Positions 1 through 5,970 of a stretch of 5,970 nucleotides of DNA are shown in pieces (the stretch's first letter is position 1; the number at the start of each line of letters is the position of its first letter). Made by a program: the position numbers and the translations under genes. Below the pieces are notes generated by a model, which made no database searches, was not told where the DNA came from, and saw only the letters and a list, made by a program, of their open reading frames with translations. Origin of the DNA: CAZDOD01 sp964506935 (GTDB lineage: Bacteria; Desulfobacterota; Zymogenia; Zymogenales; Zymogenaceae); assembly GCA_964506935.1 (NCBI GenBank), contig CAZDOD010000172.1, positions 1-5,970 of the forward strand, given 5' to 3'.

Positions 1-270
1 GATGTATAAGATAAAGCCTGTTGTGCTGTATAAATATTCCCTAAAAAACCTGACGTTTATCGTGGGGACATATACCACACGGCAATCGGGCGGTGTCTGA
101 AATGGCCAGATCGATGGGGCAAACAGCGTTACGTCCACCCCCAACTTCACCCAGTTATTTATTACCTCCCGGATGTGTACGGTCCACGCCACCTCTTTGG
201 TGAGGTCCTCGAAACAGACGTAGAAGATGCGGGGGTTCTTTTGGATTCCTATTTTTCCCTCCGCTTTCAT
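1..270 (-). CDS. Glycosyltransferase, GT-B (GT4-like) N-terminal domain, partial at left edge
   Basis: This frame is open from an ATG at 270-268 to the window edge, giving 90 codons and no stop. The product reads RIFYVCFEDL at residues 14-23, VHIREVINNW at 31-40 and LGVDVTLFAPS at 43-53. That is the usual first beta strand, helix and second strand of a GT-B sugar transferase, with the helix followed by the 'G-x-x-V-x-L-F-x-P' turn. The nucleotide-sugar-binding C-terminal domain lies outside the window, so donor and acceptor are unknown. The ATG overlaps the stop of the upstream glycosyltransferase in an ATGA, and AGGGGA (278-273) lies just upstream, so translational coupling is likely. Residues 1-12 look like a non-conserved leader. 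A GT4 assignment is inference from the N-terminal half only; another GT-B family is possible. Confidence 0.78.
   Translation of the reverse strand, partial: MKAEGKIGIQKNPRIFYVCFEDLTKEVAWTVHIREVINNWVKLGVDVTLFAPSIWPFQTPPDCRVVYVPTINVRFFREYLYSTTGFILYI
267..270 (-). promoter_or_regulatory. ATGA stop/start overlap with upstream ribosome binding site
   Basis: The TGA stop (269-267) of the 391-codon glycosyltransferase overlaps the ATG (270-268) of the next gene. A purine-rich AGGGGA lies at 278-273, two bases before the ATG, which is shorter than ideal spacing. The arrangement is typical of translationally coupled genes in one operon and fixes the start of the left-edge gene. Confidence 0.75.
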
Positions 271-1442
271 CGTCCCCTTTCTGACACGTGAGACGTAAAA
301 AGGTTATGGAGCCTTCGCGCCACGTCTCTTATGTCGAAATCTCTGATTACCTTCTTTCGCCCCTCAACCGAAAATCTCTTTCTCGCATCCGAGTCGGTCA
401 AAATCCCCTTTATAGCTTGTGCGAGTGCCTTCGGGTCCTTTTCGGGAACGAGTATCCCGCCCTTGCCGTCCTCGATTAATTCGGGTATCCCCGATATATT
501 TGTCGAGACGACCGGAATGCCCGACGCCATCGCCTCCATGAGTGCCACGGGGATGCCGTCCATGTCACCGTCGGGTGCCTTCACGCAGGGGAGGACGAAG
601 ACCGTGGCCGAATCATAATAATAACCGAGCTCCTCGTTCGATATATTTCCCATAAATTTCACATCGGCCCCCAATTCAGTCGTCAATACCTTAAGTTTTC
701 CACGAAGCGGGCCGTCACCCAAAATGATCGCCCTTGCCCCGAGCTCCTTGAGCATTGGGGAAGATAGCGCCTCAATCAGATACTTGAGCCCTTTTTTTGG
801 AACGAGGTTTGCGACGACGAGGATTATATTTCCACTCTTATACCTGATCTCATCTGAAGACCTCGGTTTGAACCTCTCGGTGTCGAGGCCGCAATGTATC
901 ACGGGAAATTTTTCTTCTCCGATCCCCGTTATCTCGACTAGATATCTCTTATTGTATTCAGAGATGCATCTGACAAAGGATGCGTCCTCGCACTTTTCTT
1001 TAAGGAAGTCCCTATCCACGCTATTTTTGAAGATATCATAGGCATGGGCGGTAAAGCCGAATGGGAGGCCCGTAAGTCTCGAGACCATCCACGCCGAGGC
1101 GGCCGGCCCGGATGCGAAGTGGGCGAAAAGGAGGTTTGTATCGGTCTCTCTTAACCTCGATGCGAGAGAAAGGCCCGTAATGGCGATCTTTGTCCCTACA
1201 TGCTCCTTGACTCTCGAAAAGAGGTCGAGAGATTCCATGGGTTTTTTAAATACCAGCCTTGCGGCATCGAAGATATCGTCCGAGATAGACCTCGCCGGTA
1301 AATTACCGTTCTTATCAAAGTCCCGATACAAAGCGGGATTGTTGGGGTAGATAGATAGCTCGACCCCGAGATCGATCATCGCATCCACCTCGTACTTGAG
1401 CCAGTTATTTACCCTGTTTTCCAGTATATAGGCGATCTTCAA
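267..1442 (-). CDS. Glycosyltransferase family 4 (WcaL-like, colanic-acid type)
   Basis: This is a complete 391-residue retaining GT-B glycosyltransferase, predicted to be cytoplasmic or membrane-associated, that transfers a sugar from a nucleotide donor to a growing lipid-linked glycan. In the N-terminal domain, HFASGPAA (108-115) and TAHAYDIF (131-138) resemble the WcaL/AmsK group, followed by CISEYNKRYL (159-168) and VIHCGLD (181-187). In the C-terminal domain are VPKKGL (214-219), LGDGP (241-245) and the donor-binding block DGIPVALMEAMASGIPVV (295-312). The family E-x7-E motif appears as D295-x7-E303, a substitution also common in GT4 enzymes. PELIEDG (320-326) follows. The start is TTG: an in-frame TAG lies two codons upstream and the next methionine is only at residue 22, inside the fold. 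A GGAGGG lies upstream. It sits 6 bp after the preceding gene and overlaps the next by 4 bp. The exact sugar cannot be read from sequence. Confidence 0.93.
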   Translation of the reverse strand: MKIAYILENRVNNWLKYEVDAMIDLGVELSIYPNNPALYRDFDKNGNLPARSISDDIFDAARLVFKKPMESLDLFSRVKEHVGTKIAITGLSLASRLRETDTNLLFAHFASGPAASAWMVSRLTGLPFGFTAHAYDIFKNSVDRDFLKEKCEDASFVRCISEYNKRYLVEITGIGEEKFPVIHCGLDTERFKPRSSDEIRYKSGNIILVVANLVPKKGLKYLIEALSSPMLKELGARAIILGDGPLRGKLKVLTTELGADVKFMGNISNEELGYYYDSATVFVLPCVKAPDGDMDGIPVALMEAMASGIPVVSTNISGIPELIEDGKGGILVPEKDPKALAQAIKGILTDSDARKRFSVEGRKKVIRDFDIRDVARRLHNLFTSHVSERGR

Positions 1443-1448
1443 ATCCTA

Positions 1449-2708
1449 CTACCCTCCACCCGTCACCTCGTCGAAGACTATCGCGAGCTTTTCTGCAAGC
1501 CTTTGCCTGTCAAAACGATTTACGACCTCTATTTTGGGCGAGAAATCTTTTTTTTCTTTCAAATCGATTATCGCCCGATATAGTTCTTCTGAGAGCCTTT
1601 CAGGATTATCCTCGCTTATCACGACGCCCGCCCGCGCCGCTCTCACGATGTCGGCCGTCTCGCCGGACGGTACCACCGCCAGAATGGGCCTTTTTGCGGC
1701 GAGATACTCAAAAACCTTTCCGGGAACGCTGTAATACGAGACATCCCTCAATGGAAATGCCAAGAGGTTAATATCCGACCCCATTATCTCGATTATAGCA
1801 TTGTTGTGATTCAGATAACCCAGAAAAGTGGCGTTGCCTTTCAGGTACCCGCCGATAGCATCCCTGATCCCTTGATCCATAACGCCGAAAAACCTCACCT
1901 CGATTCTCTCTTTTAGATCAGGATGCTTTTTTATGGCCAAAGATAGGGCGGAGAAAAAAATGTCGGGGAAATATCTCCCGTAAAAAGAGCCGGAGTGGGC
2001 GATTACTATCTTATCGTCCGTCCTTTTTTCACGCTTCGAATAGTCATCGAAATCATCGGCATCGAAGCCGTTATAGATAGTTACGAGCTTTTCGGGTATG
2101 ACTTTATGATCCGAGATAAAATATTCCCTAACCGCATCGGTTATACACAAAATCCTGTCCGCCTCATCAAGAACCCTTTTCTCCATCCTCTCATGTAATC
2201 TCTTCACTCTCGGGCTTTTCGGATTATGTCTGAAATCCCCGGTCCACAGGTCCCTGAAGTCACATACCCATGGAAGTCCCGTAATCCTTTTAAATATCTT
2301 CGCCCCCATATGGACGCTGTGGGGAGGTGACGAGGAGTAGATAAGACTCACATTCTCCCTTTTGATGATTTTTATAGCCGAAAGTGCCGCATATATCGCC
2401 CAGATGATCCTGTCATCAGGGACAAAGATACCGTCCCAGAGATTTCTTGCAGTTTCTTTTGACAGCAGCTTCTCTAAGAGAAAATAAACCTGAAGGAACC
2501 TAGGAGAACGAAGCCTCTTTACTACTACGTTTTTCGGAATGTCGCGCGCGAGTGTCTCATCTTGTGCCCAGTAAGTACTGTCGTCGGCGGAGAATACTAC
2601 CGGCTCCCATCCGAAGCTTGGGAGGTATTTCACAAACTTCAGGCTCCTCTGGACGCCGCCGCCCCCCATCGGGGGGAAATTGTATGTAAAGAAAAGAACC
2701 TTTTTCAA
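1449..2708 (-). CDS. Glycosyltransferase family 4 (WbuB/WcaI-like)
   Basis: This is a complete 419-residue GT-B glycosyltransferase of the group often annotated WbuB- or WcaI-like, expected to act at the cytoplasmic face of the membrane on a lipid-linked acceptor. The N-terminal domain carries FPPMGGGGVQR (11-21), the glycine-rich loop after the first strand. SSSPPHSVH (125-133) and CDFRDLW (149-155) are both hallmarks of this subgroup. The inter-domain segment ITDAV (189-193) and IYNGFD (211-216) follow. The C-terminal domain has AHSGSFYG (237-244), FFGVMDQG (273-280) and the donor site VPGKVFEYLAAKRPIL (328-343), where E334 corresponds to the second Glu of the GT4 motif. The start is TTG: an in-frame TAA lies six codons upstream, no ATG is available before residue 14, and AGGT is well spaced. 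It lies 20 bp after the GT-C gene and 6 bp before the next GT4 gene. Sugar specificity is not determinable. Confidence 0.93.
   Translation of the reverse strand: MKKVLFFTYNFPPMGGGGVQRSLKFVKYLPSFGWEPVVFSADDSTYWAQDETLARDIPKNVVVKRLRSPRFLQVYFLLEKLLSKETARNLWDGIFVPDDRIIWAIYAALSAIKIIKRENVSLIYSSSPPHSVHMGAKIFKRITGLPWVCDFRDLWTGDFRHNPKSPRVKRLHERMEKRVLDEADRILCITDAVREYFISDHKVIPEKLVTIYNGFDADDFDDYSKREKRTDDKIVIAHSGSFYGRYFPDIFFSALSLAIKKHPDLKERIEVRFFGVMDQGIRDAIGGYLKGNATFLGYLNHNNAIIEIMGSDINLLAFPLRDVSYYSVPGKVFEYLAAKRPILAVVPSGETADIVRAARAGVVISEDNPERLSEELYRAIIDLKEKKDFSPKIEVVNRFDRQRLAEKLAIVFDEVTGGG
1452..1457 (-). promoter_or_regulatory. Ribosome binding site supporting a TTG start
   Basis: GGAGGG on the minus strand lies inside the last codons (Gly-Gly) of the upstream glycosyltransferase, nine bases before the TTG at 1442. 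A second weaker AGGA abuts the start. With the in-frame TAG at 1448-1446, it decides for TTG as the true start of the downstream gene. Confidence 0.65.
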
Positions 2709-2712
2709 AGCT

Positions 2713-2716
2713 ACCT
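2713..2716 (-). promoter_or_regulatory. Ribosome binding site before a TTG start
   Basis: AGGT on the minus strand lies four bases before the TTG at 2708-2706, within the 20-bp gap between two genes. A nearby ATG in the same gap (ATG CGC AGG TAG) ends after three codons, so it is not the start. Confidence 0.5.
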
Positions 2717-2728
2717 GCGCATTTTATA

Positions 2729-4406
2729 TTATTTTAGGTCATCAGACTCATTTTTGACGCGATAAATTGAGGCATAATCCCTGTAATATATCCTCTCAAA
2801 CAACGTCTTCTCGTTCAAATAATTTTCAAGCTCTCTGGGACTTCTTGTCTCGTGATAAACATACAGAACATAATCTATGTCGTTTTGTTTTAAAAAGCTG
2901 AGAAAATCATCTTCATAAAGTACGTTTTTATTGACCCTTAGGTAAAATCTCTTTTCTTTCTCAAGCCCGACTGAAAAAATTACTTTTCTCGTGTTTATAT
3001 CCGATCCAATAAAATCCCGCGATAAGGTATCATCATCACTTAGTTCTAGTGACTCACTTTCAGATATATTTATTCGCTCAAACGGAAGAAGAAACATCGG
3101 ATAATCACCCGATGTATAGAAATATACCATATAGCTATACAACCAGCATGACATTATTTTGGAACNNNNNNNNNNCTGACGGGAGATTGCCATTGATAAA
3201 CGTCGAAATATATTTAATGCATTCACAACTGAAGCTTTTCTTGTTAAACATCTCATCATATCTTCTTAAGTGCCAGCTTTCCAGTCTCAAGAGCCCTATC
3301 ATCAAAAAAGCGGTGCAAAATATAATAATCGATTTTCTAATCAGAGGGTAGATTTTAGCCGGGTGAATCTCCTCAAGGAAACGCCCGAAAAAATCACCCA
3401 TTGCCACGAAAGATAAAGCTATGGAGGTAATAATATGTCTGATTTGCCATCCTTGAATCAGAGTAGGAAACATAGATAGAAAAACCAAAAGCCATGCCGT
3501 GAGTAAAACGGCATGCGGCAAGCTCTTTTTTAATGTCCTGCCGACTAAATAAATAAATCCAAAGGAAAAGAGAATGATCTCAACCTTACTCATCTCCATA
3601 AATAGTCTATTATAGATAAAACTTTTAAAAGCATTAGATAAATCTTTAAAAGAATCGATTAATAAAAGTACTTTCTGGTATTCCTGATAATCTCCAAGTG
3701 CCCCATGTGACATTTTAGATATGTAGAAGTACCAGGGGATCACCAAGATAAGAAATGGGATGTAAAAAAATGCTAAGTTGTAAAATTTTATTTTTAATCT
3801 TACATTTTTTAAAAAAACCCATATGATTATTGGTATTGGAATTAGAACCAGAGATGTCTGTTTTATATAAAATCCACAAACGACGGCGACTGCAGAAAAT
3901 ACCAGAAGTAGTCTCGAACCCTTCTCAAATGCGTCAATCATAAGAAGCAAACTCAAAATCTGGAAAAAGAGAAGCGTGCTTTCATATTGAATCCACGCAT
4001 TGTAATTCATAATAAACTGACTCGAAAAGAAAAGGGTCGCACCTAAAAACGCCCCTGTCCTGTTTGATCTCAATCTCAAACCGAGTAAATAAATTAATAT
4101 GACATTTAGTGCCCCAAAAAACCGCGGGACAAGCGAGGCCGAAATTACACTTGGAGAAAATATTTTAAAGACAAATGCAATAAAATACAGAAAAAGCGGG
4201 GGCTTTTGTATGAACAGTTGCCCATCGGGCATTATTGGTCCAAGGCCCTTGTAGATATTTAACGCTATTGAAAGATATAACGGGGAATCGTTGCTGATCT
4301 TTGGAGGTGTTAATGAAAGTATTGTAATTACAAAAATGAAGATAAAAAACGGGATGAGTTTTTCAAAGTCAATATCTTCGATTTTCTTAATAGGACACAT
4401 CTTCAA
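2729..4406 (-). CDS. ArnT/PMT_2-type membrane glycosyltransferase (GT-C), interrupted by an assembly gap
   Basis: This is an integral membrane GT-C enzyme, expected to use a polyprenyl-phosphate sugar and act on the outer face of the inner membrane. About 11 hydrophobic segments span residues 17-374. The first outer loop holds SNDSPLYLSIA (38-48), where D40 is the likely catalytic Asp, then QKPPLFLY (67-74). PRFFGALNVILIYLLGLRL (94-112), GFYIKQT (178-184), IPWYFYI (223-229) and QIRHIITSIAL (321-331) also fit the family. Ten Ns at 3166-3175 break the frame at residue 410. The second part is a soluble C-terminal domain in another frame, ending VLYVYHETR and later FERIYYRDYASIYRV, as family members do. 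Deleting the Ns exactly restores one frame of 555 codons plus stop and gives LPSGSKIMS across the join, a normal family sequence. The start is TTG at 4406 or ATG at 4400; neither has a clear ribosome site. The gene is much more AT-rich than its neighbours. Confidence 0.88.
3166..3175. other. Assembly gap (10 N)
   Basis: Ten undetermined bases lie inside the GT-C gene. The count of ten looks like a placeholder, since it shifts the reading frame. Coding sense on both sides requires a true gap length divisible by three, and zero fits best: the flanks then give a Gly codon between LPS and SKIMS. Confidence 0.97.
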
Positions 4407-4412
4407 TATATT

Positions 4413-5759
4413 TTACATGAGATTAGATAGAAAAGACTCCCTATCGCCTTCAAAAAATTCGCGTAGTAATAAATCGACTATCTCGATAAATCTCTCGGGC
4501 CTGTAGTAATTCTCCTTGTAAAAATAGGTGAAGAGGCCAAAGAAGAAAATATGCGAAAAAATCTCTTCTTTGACACCCATCCGAAAGAGGAGCCTTTTGG
4601 AAAACTCCCTTACGGCTTGAAAAAATTTCCCGTCGCCGAAAAAGCACTCCCTCGTAAAGTCCACCTCCCCTTTTGCGCCAAGGTCTTTTTGGGGGAAGAT
4701 CGAAAAGGCGTAATAGGCGACGAAGTGGATCCAGTCAAAAAACGGATGTTCAATAGCCGCGAACTCCCAGTCGTGGACGATAAATCGATCTTTTGAAAAA
4801 AATATGTTCTTGAAATTGAGGTCTCCATGGACTATGCCGAGATGGAGTTCTTCTTTCAATTTATCGTAAAGCCCTTTTACTTCGACAGCCCTTCGTCCAT
4901 ATAGATCAGACCTCGAAAGATATTCGATCTTTCTCGGTAGCGTCTCCTCCAGGATGCCGTCGGGTGTCGGAACTCTCGAAAGCTCATAGATGAAATCTGA
5001 TACTTTTGCGAGATGTTCGTATACGACATTTTTATCCCGCAACGGCATCATAGTAGGATGAGAAACATAGGGATACGACACGACATTTACCGAACCGACG
5101 CGGTTTATTCGTATCGGGTCGTTTAACATCGAACTTAACTTTTCGCCCCCATGTTTTTTGAGCCACCTCAAAAGCTCAAACTCCTTTTTGAGATACGACC
5201 TGTTTGACTCCACCCGCAATACCCCGACGGGGGATTTTTTGTTGCCGTCAAAGATGAACACCGTATTTGTCTTAAAAGCGCCAGATATCACGAGTGAGAT
5301 GTTTTCCCCGACATCGTGCCGATCCAATTCGGGAAAATCGAGCAGGGCCATCTTTTTTAGTTCCGAATATTGAAAAGGAGGTGAACCCTTTTTGAAAACC
5401 ACAGAATAGCAGTTTGTGAAGTATCTCTGAAGGTTGATGCGCGTGAGCCCCAAGATCGTTGCCGTCGTCGCAACGGCTTTATAGATACGATCTTTTATAT
5501 TCCCCGAATAATCCCCGAGGACCCGATTCAGAACGAAGGCGATTCGCCTCCCGTATCTCAGGTCAACCAGAAGCTTTACCTCCCGGTAGTCCCGAAGCGG
5601 CATGTAGAGCTCCTCGCATTCAAGCCCCGCCCCACGGGCCATCCTTCTAAGCTCCTTAAGGGAATACGTATATCGGCGATAGGGGACGCCCTTTTTAAAC
5701 CGATGGTAGATGTCAGAGACCCTTCTGGGGAGCACCGTGACCATCCTGAGTCCGGTATG
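4413..5759 (-). CDS. Methyltransferase-like / APH-type phosphotransferase fusion, 5' end missing
   Basis: This is a two-domain protein whose first part is lost at the join near 5757; about 448 codons remain. Numbering here counts from an open frame beginning at 5954, whose first 65 or so residues are spurious. Residues 69-190 resemble the C-terminal half of a class I SAM methyltransferase: RMVTVLPRR (70-78, late strand), YTYSLKELRRMARGAGLE (95-112), LYMPLRDYR (116-124) and the last strand NCYSVVFKKG (181-190). The SAM-binding glycine motif is missing. Residues 215-500 are an APH/choline-kinase-like fold: SGAFKTNT (224-231) as the nucleotide loop, E258 as possible helix-C Glu, HGDLNFKN (376-383) as catalytic loop with D378 and N383, and HDWEFA (394-399) with metal-binding D395. 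R247 occupies the expected position of the ATP-binding Lys. It is followed after 6 bp by the GT-C gene, which places it in the glycan operon. It may phosphorylate and methylate a sugar; the substrate is unknown. The kinase call is firm, the methyltransferase call moderate. Confidence 0.82.
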   Translation of the reverse strand, partial: HTGLRMVTVLPRRVSDIYHRFKKGVPYRRYTYSLKELRRMARGAGLECEELYMPLRDYREVKLLVDLRYGRRIAFVLNRVLGDYSGNIKDRIYKAVATTATILGLTRINLQRYFTNCYSVVFKKGSPPFQYSELKKMALLDFPELDRHDVGENISLVISGAFKTNTVFIFDGNKKSPVGVLRVESNRSYLKKEFELLRWLKKHGGEKLSSMLNDPIRINRVGSVNVVSYPYVSHPTMMPLRDKNVVYEHLAKVSDFIYELSRVPTPDGILEETLPRKIEYLSRSDLYGRRAVEVKGLYDKLKEELHLGIVHGDLNFKNIFFSKDRFIVHDWEFAAIEHPFFDWIHFVAYYAFSIFPQKDLGAKGEVDFTRECFFGDGKFFQAVREFSKRLLFRMGVKEEIFSHIFFFGLFTYFYKENYYRPERFIEIVDLLLREFFEGDRESFLSNLM

Positions 5760-5785
5760 TTCGTCCCTCCCGCCGAGGCGCCGTG
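5740..5785. other. Probable chimeric junction
   Basis: Within this interval the coding strand, base composition and protein identity all change. To the left, the minus strand encodes a methyltransferase-like domain with mixed codon use. To the right, the plus strand encodes a PQQ-like propeller with codons ending almost always in G or C (65 of 70 from 5760 on). Bases 5781-5840 are 43/60 G+C. No stop breaks the minus frame, so a false fused frame runs through to 5954. Codon use places the switch at roughly 5745-5765. An assembly chimera is the simplest reading; a real rearrangement cannot be excluded. Confidence 0.75.
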
Positions 5786-5970
5786 GCCCATGTACATGCA
5801 CGACCTGCGCAACACGGGCCGCAGCCCCAACGTGGGCCCGCAGACGACGAACATCGACTGGACCTACGAGGCGCAGGGGCTCGGCGGGTGGTACGCCGGA
5901 CCCTCGGTGGGCCCCGGTGGTGCGATCTACGTGTGTGGGGACGGCACGCTCCACGCCGTGGAGCCCGACG
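5757..5970 (+). CDS. PQQ-like beta-propeller repeat protein, partial
   Basis: The plus strand is open from at least 5703 through the right edge. From about 5760 it encodes PPAEAPWPMYMHDLRNTGRS, then VGPQTTNIDWTYE, GPSVGPGGAIYV and GTLHAVEPD. The tryptophan-led 'W-x-M-x-x-H-D-x-x-x-T-G-x-S' opening, followed by 'W-x-x' and 'G-x-(I/V)-Y-V...L-x-A-x-x-P-D', is the typical start and first blade of PQQ-binding-like (WD40-like, BamB-type) propeller proteins, often secreted or periplasmic. High third-position GC supports this strand and frame. An ATG occurs at 5757, but it lies at the probable junction, so it need not be the real start and the true 5' part may be missing. The protein has no evident link to the glycan operon. 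Its function beyond the fold is not determinable. Confidence 0.72.
   Translation, partial: MFVPPAEAPWPMYMHDLRNTGRSPNVGPQTTNIDWTYEAQGLGGWYAGPSVGPGGAIYVCGDGTLHAVEPD

Noticed and set aside
288..1041. Plus-strand open frames of 63-105 codons opposite the GT4 gene
   Set aside because: They are antisense shadows of a gene with clear motifs, with Ser/Pro/Leu-rich translations and no recognisable domain.
2709..2728. Possible promoter or leader peptide in the AT-rich 20-bp gap (TATAAAAT and ATG CGC AGG TAG)
   Set aside because: The gap is too short to hold a -35/-10 pair with confidence, and the three-codon frame has no support. The segment is better explained as the ribosome binding region of the next gene.
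3135..3165. A short C-terminal tail (FQNNVMLVV) for the GT-C protein after the Ns
   Set aside because: It is out of frame, caused by the placeholder length of the gap. The other frame continues for another 144 residues of family-like sequence.
2729..3259. A separate 176-residue gene
   Set aside because: Its first 28 residues are an out-of-frame reading of the GT-C gene through the Ns. The rest is that gene's C-terminal domain.
4450..5373. Small open frames on both strands within the kinase gene
   Set aside because: All lie in alternative frames of a gene with intact HGDLNFKN and HDWEFA motifs, with no ribosome site or domain of their own.
5576..5854. A 92-codon minus-strand frame across the junction
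   Set aside because: It is a different frame from the kinase gene, crosses the probable chimeric join and has no domain pattern.
5760..5954. N-terminal extension of the kinase protein from an ATG at 5954 on the minus strand
   Set aside because: It is the antisense of a PQQ-like propeller coding frame with very high third-position GC. The residues are Arg/Gly/Val/His-rich with no domain pattern.
1..5970. CRISPR arrays, tRNA genes, insertion-sequence ends, long repeats, terminators
   Set aside because: Nothing of the kind was seen by eye. The tightly packed coding sequence leaves no intergenic space for them; small structures within genes cannot be excluded without computation.

Overview
The window is a fragment of a bacterial surface-polysaccharide (O-antigen, capsule or exopolysaccharide) biosynthesis operon. 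At its right end about 200 bases appear to come from unrelated DNA. Except for that end, all genes lie on the minus strand, so the operon reads from right to left. Spacing is tight (6 bp, 20 bp, 6 bp, then a 4-bp ATGA overlap). There is no room for internal promoters or terminators, and there is no gene-free stretch of 300 bases or more.

In order of transcription: (1) about 5760-4413 is the C-terminal half of a SAM-methyltransferase-like domain fused to an APH/choline-kinase-like phosphotransferase, with its 5' part missing; (2) 4406-2729 is a multi-spanning GT-C glycosyltransferase of the ArnT/PMT_2 type, cut by a 10-N assembly gap; (3) 2708-1449 is a GT4 (GT-B) glycosyltransferase of the WbuB/WcaI-like type; (4) 1442-267 is a GT4 glycosyltransferase of the WcaL-like type; (5) 270-1 is the N-terminal 90 codons of another probable GT-B glycosyltransferase running off the left edge. 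The likely division of labour is inferred: cytoplasmic GT4 enzymes extend a lipid-linked glycan, the GT-C enzyme adds a sugar from a polyprenyl-phosphate donor on the outer face, and the methyltransferase-kinase may modify or cap the glycan.

The right end (about 5757-5970) is very GC-rich. It reads on the plus strand as a PQQ-like beta-propeller protein with 65 of 70 codons ending in G or C. It replaces the N-terminal half of the methyltransferase, which is best explained by a chimeric assembly join. The 513-codon minus-strand frame across this point is therefore a false fusion at its N terminus.

The organism cannot be named. Moderate GC with patchy AT-rich sequence, frequent TTG starts and this gene set suggest an uncultured Gram-negative-type bacterium from a metagenome. 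The high-GC end would be a second organism or a distant locus. I see no RNA gene, CRISPR array, insertion sequence or wholly new system. The most interesting biology is the methyltransferase-kinase fusion inside a glycan operon. The most useful corrections are the chimeric end and the probable zero-length N gap.
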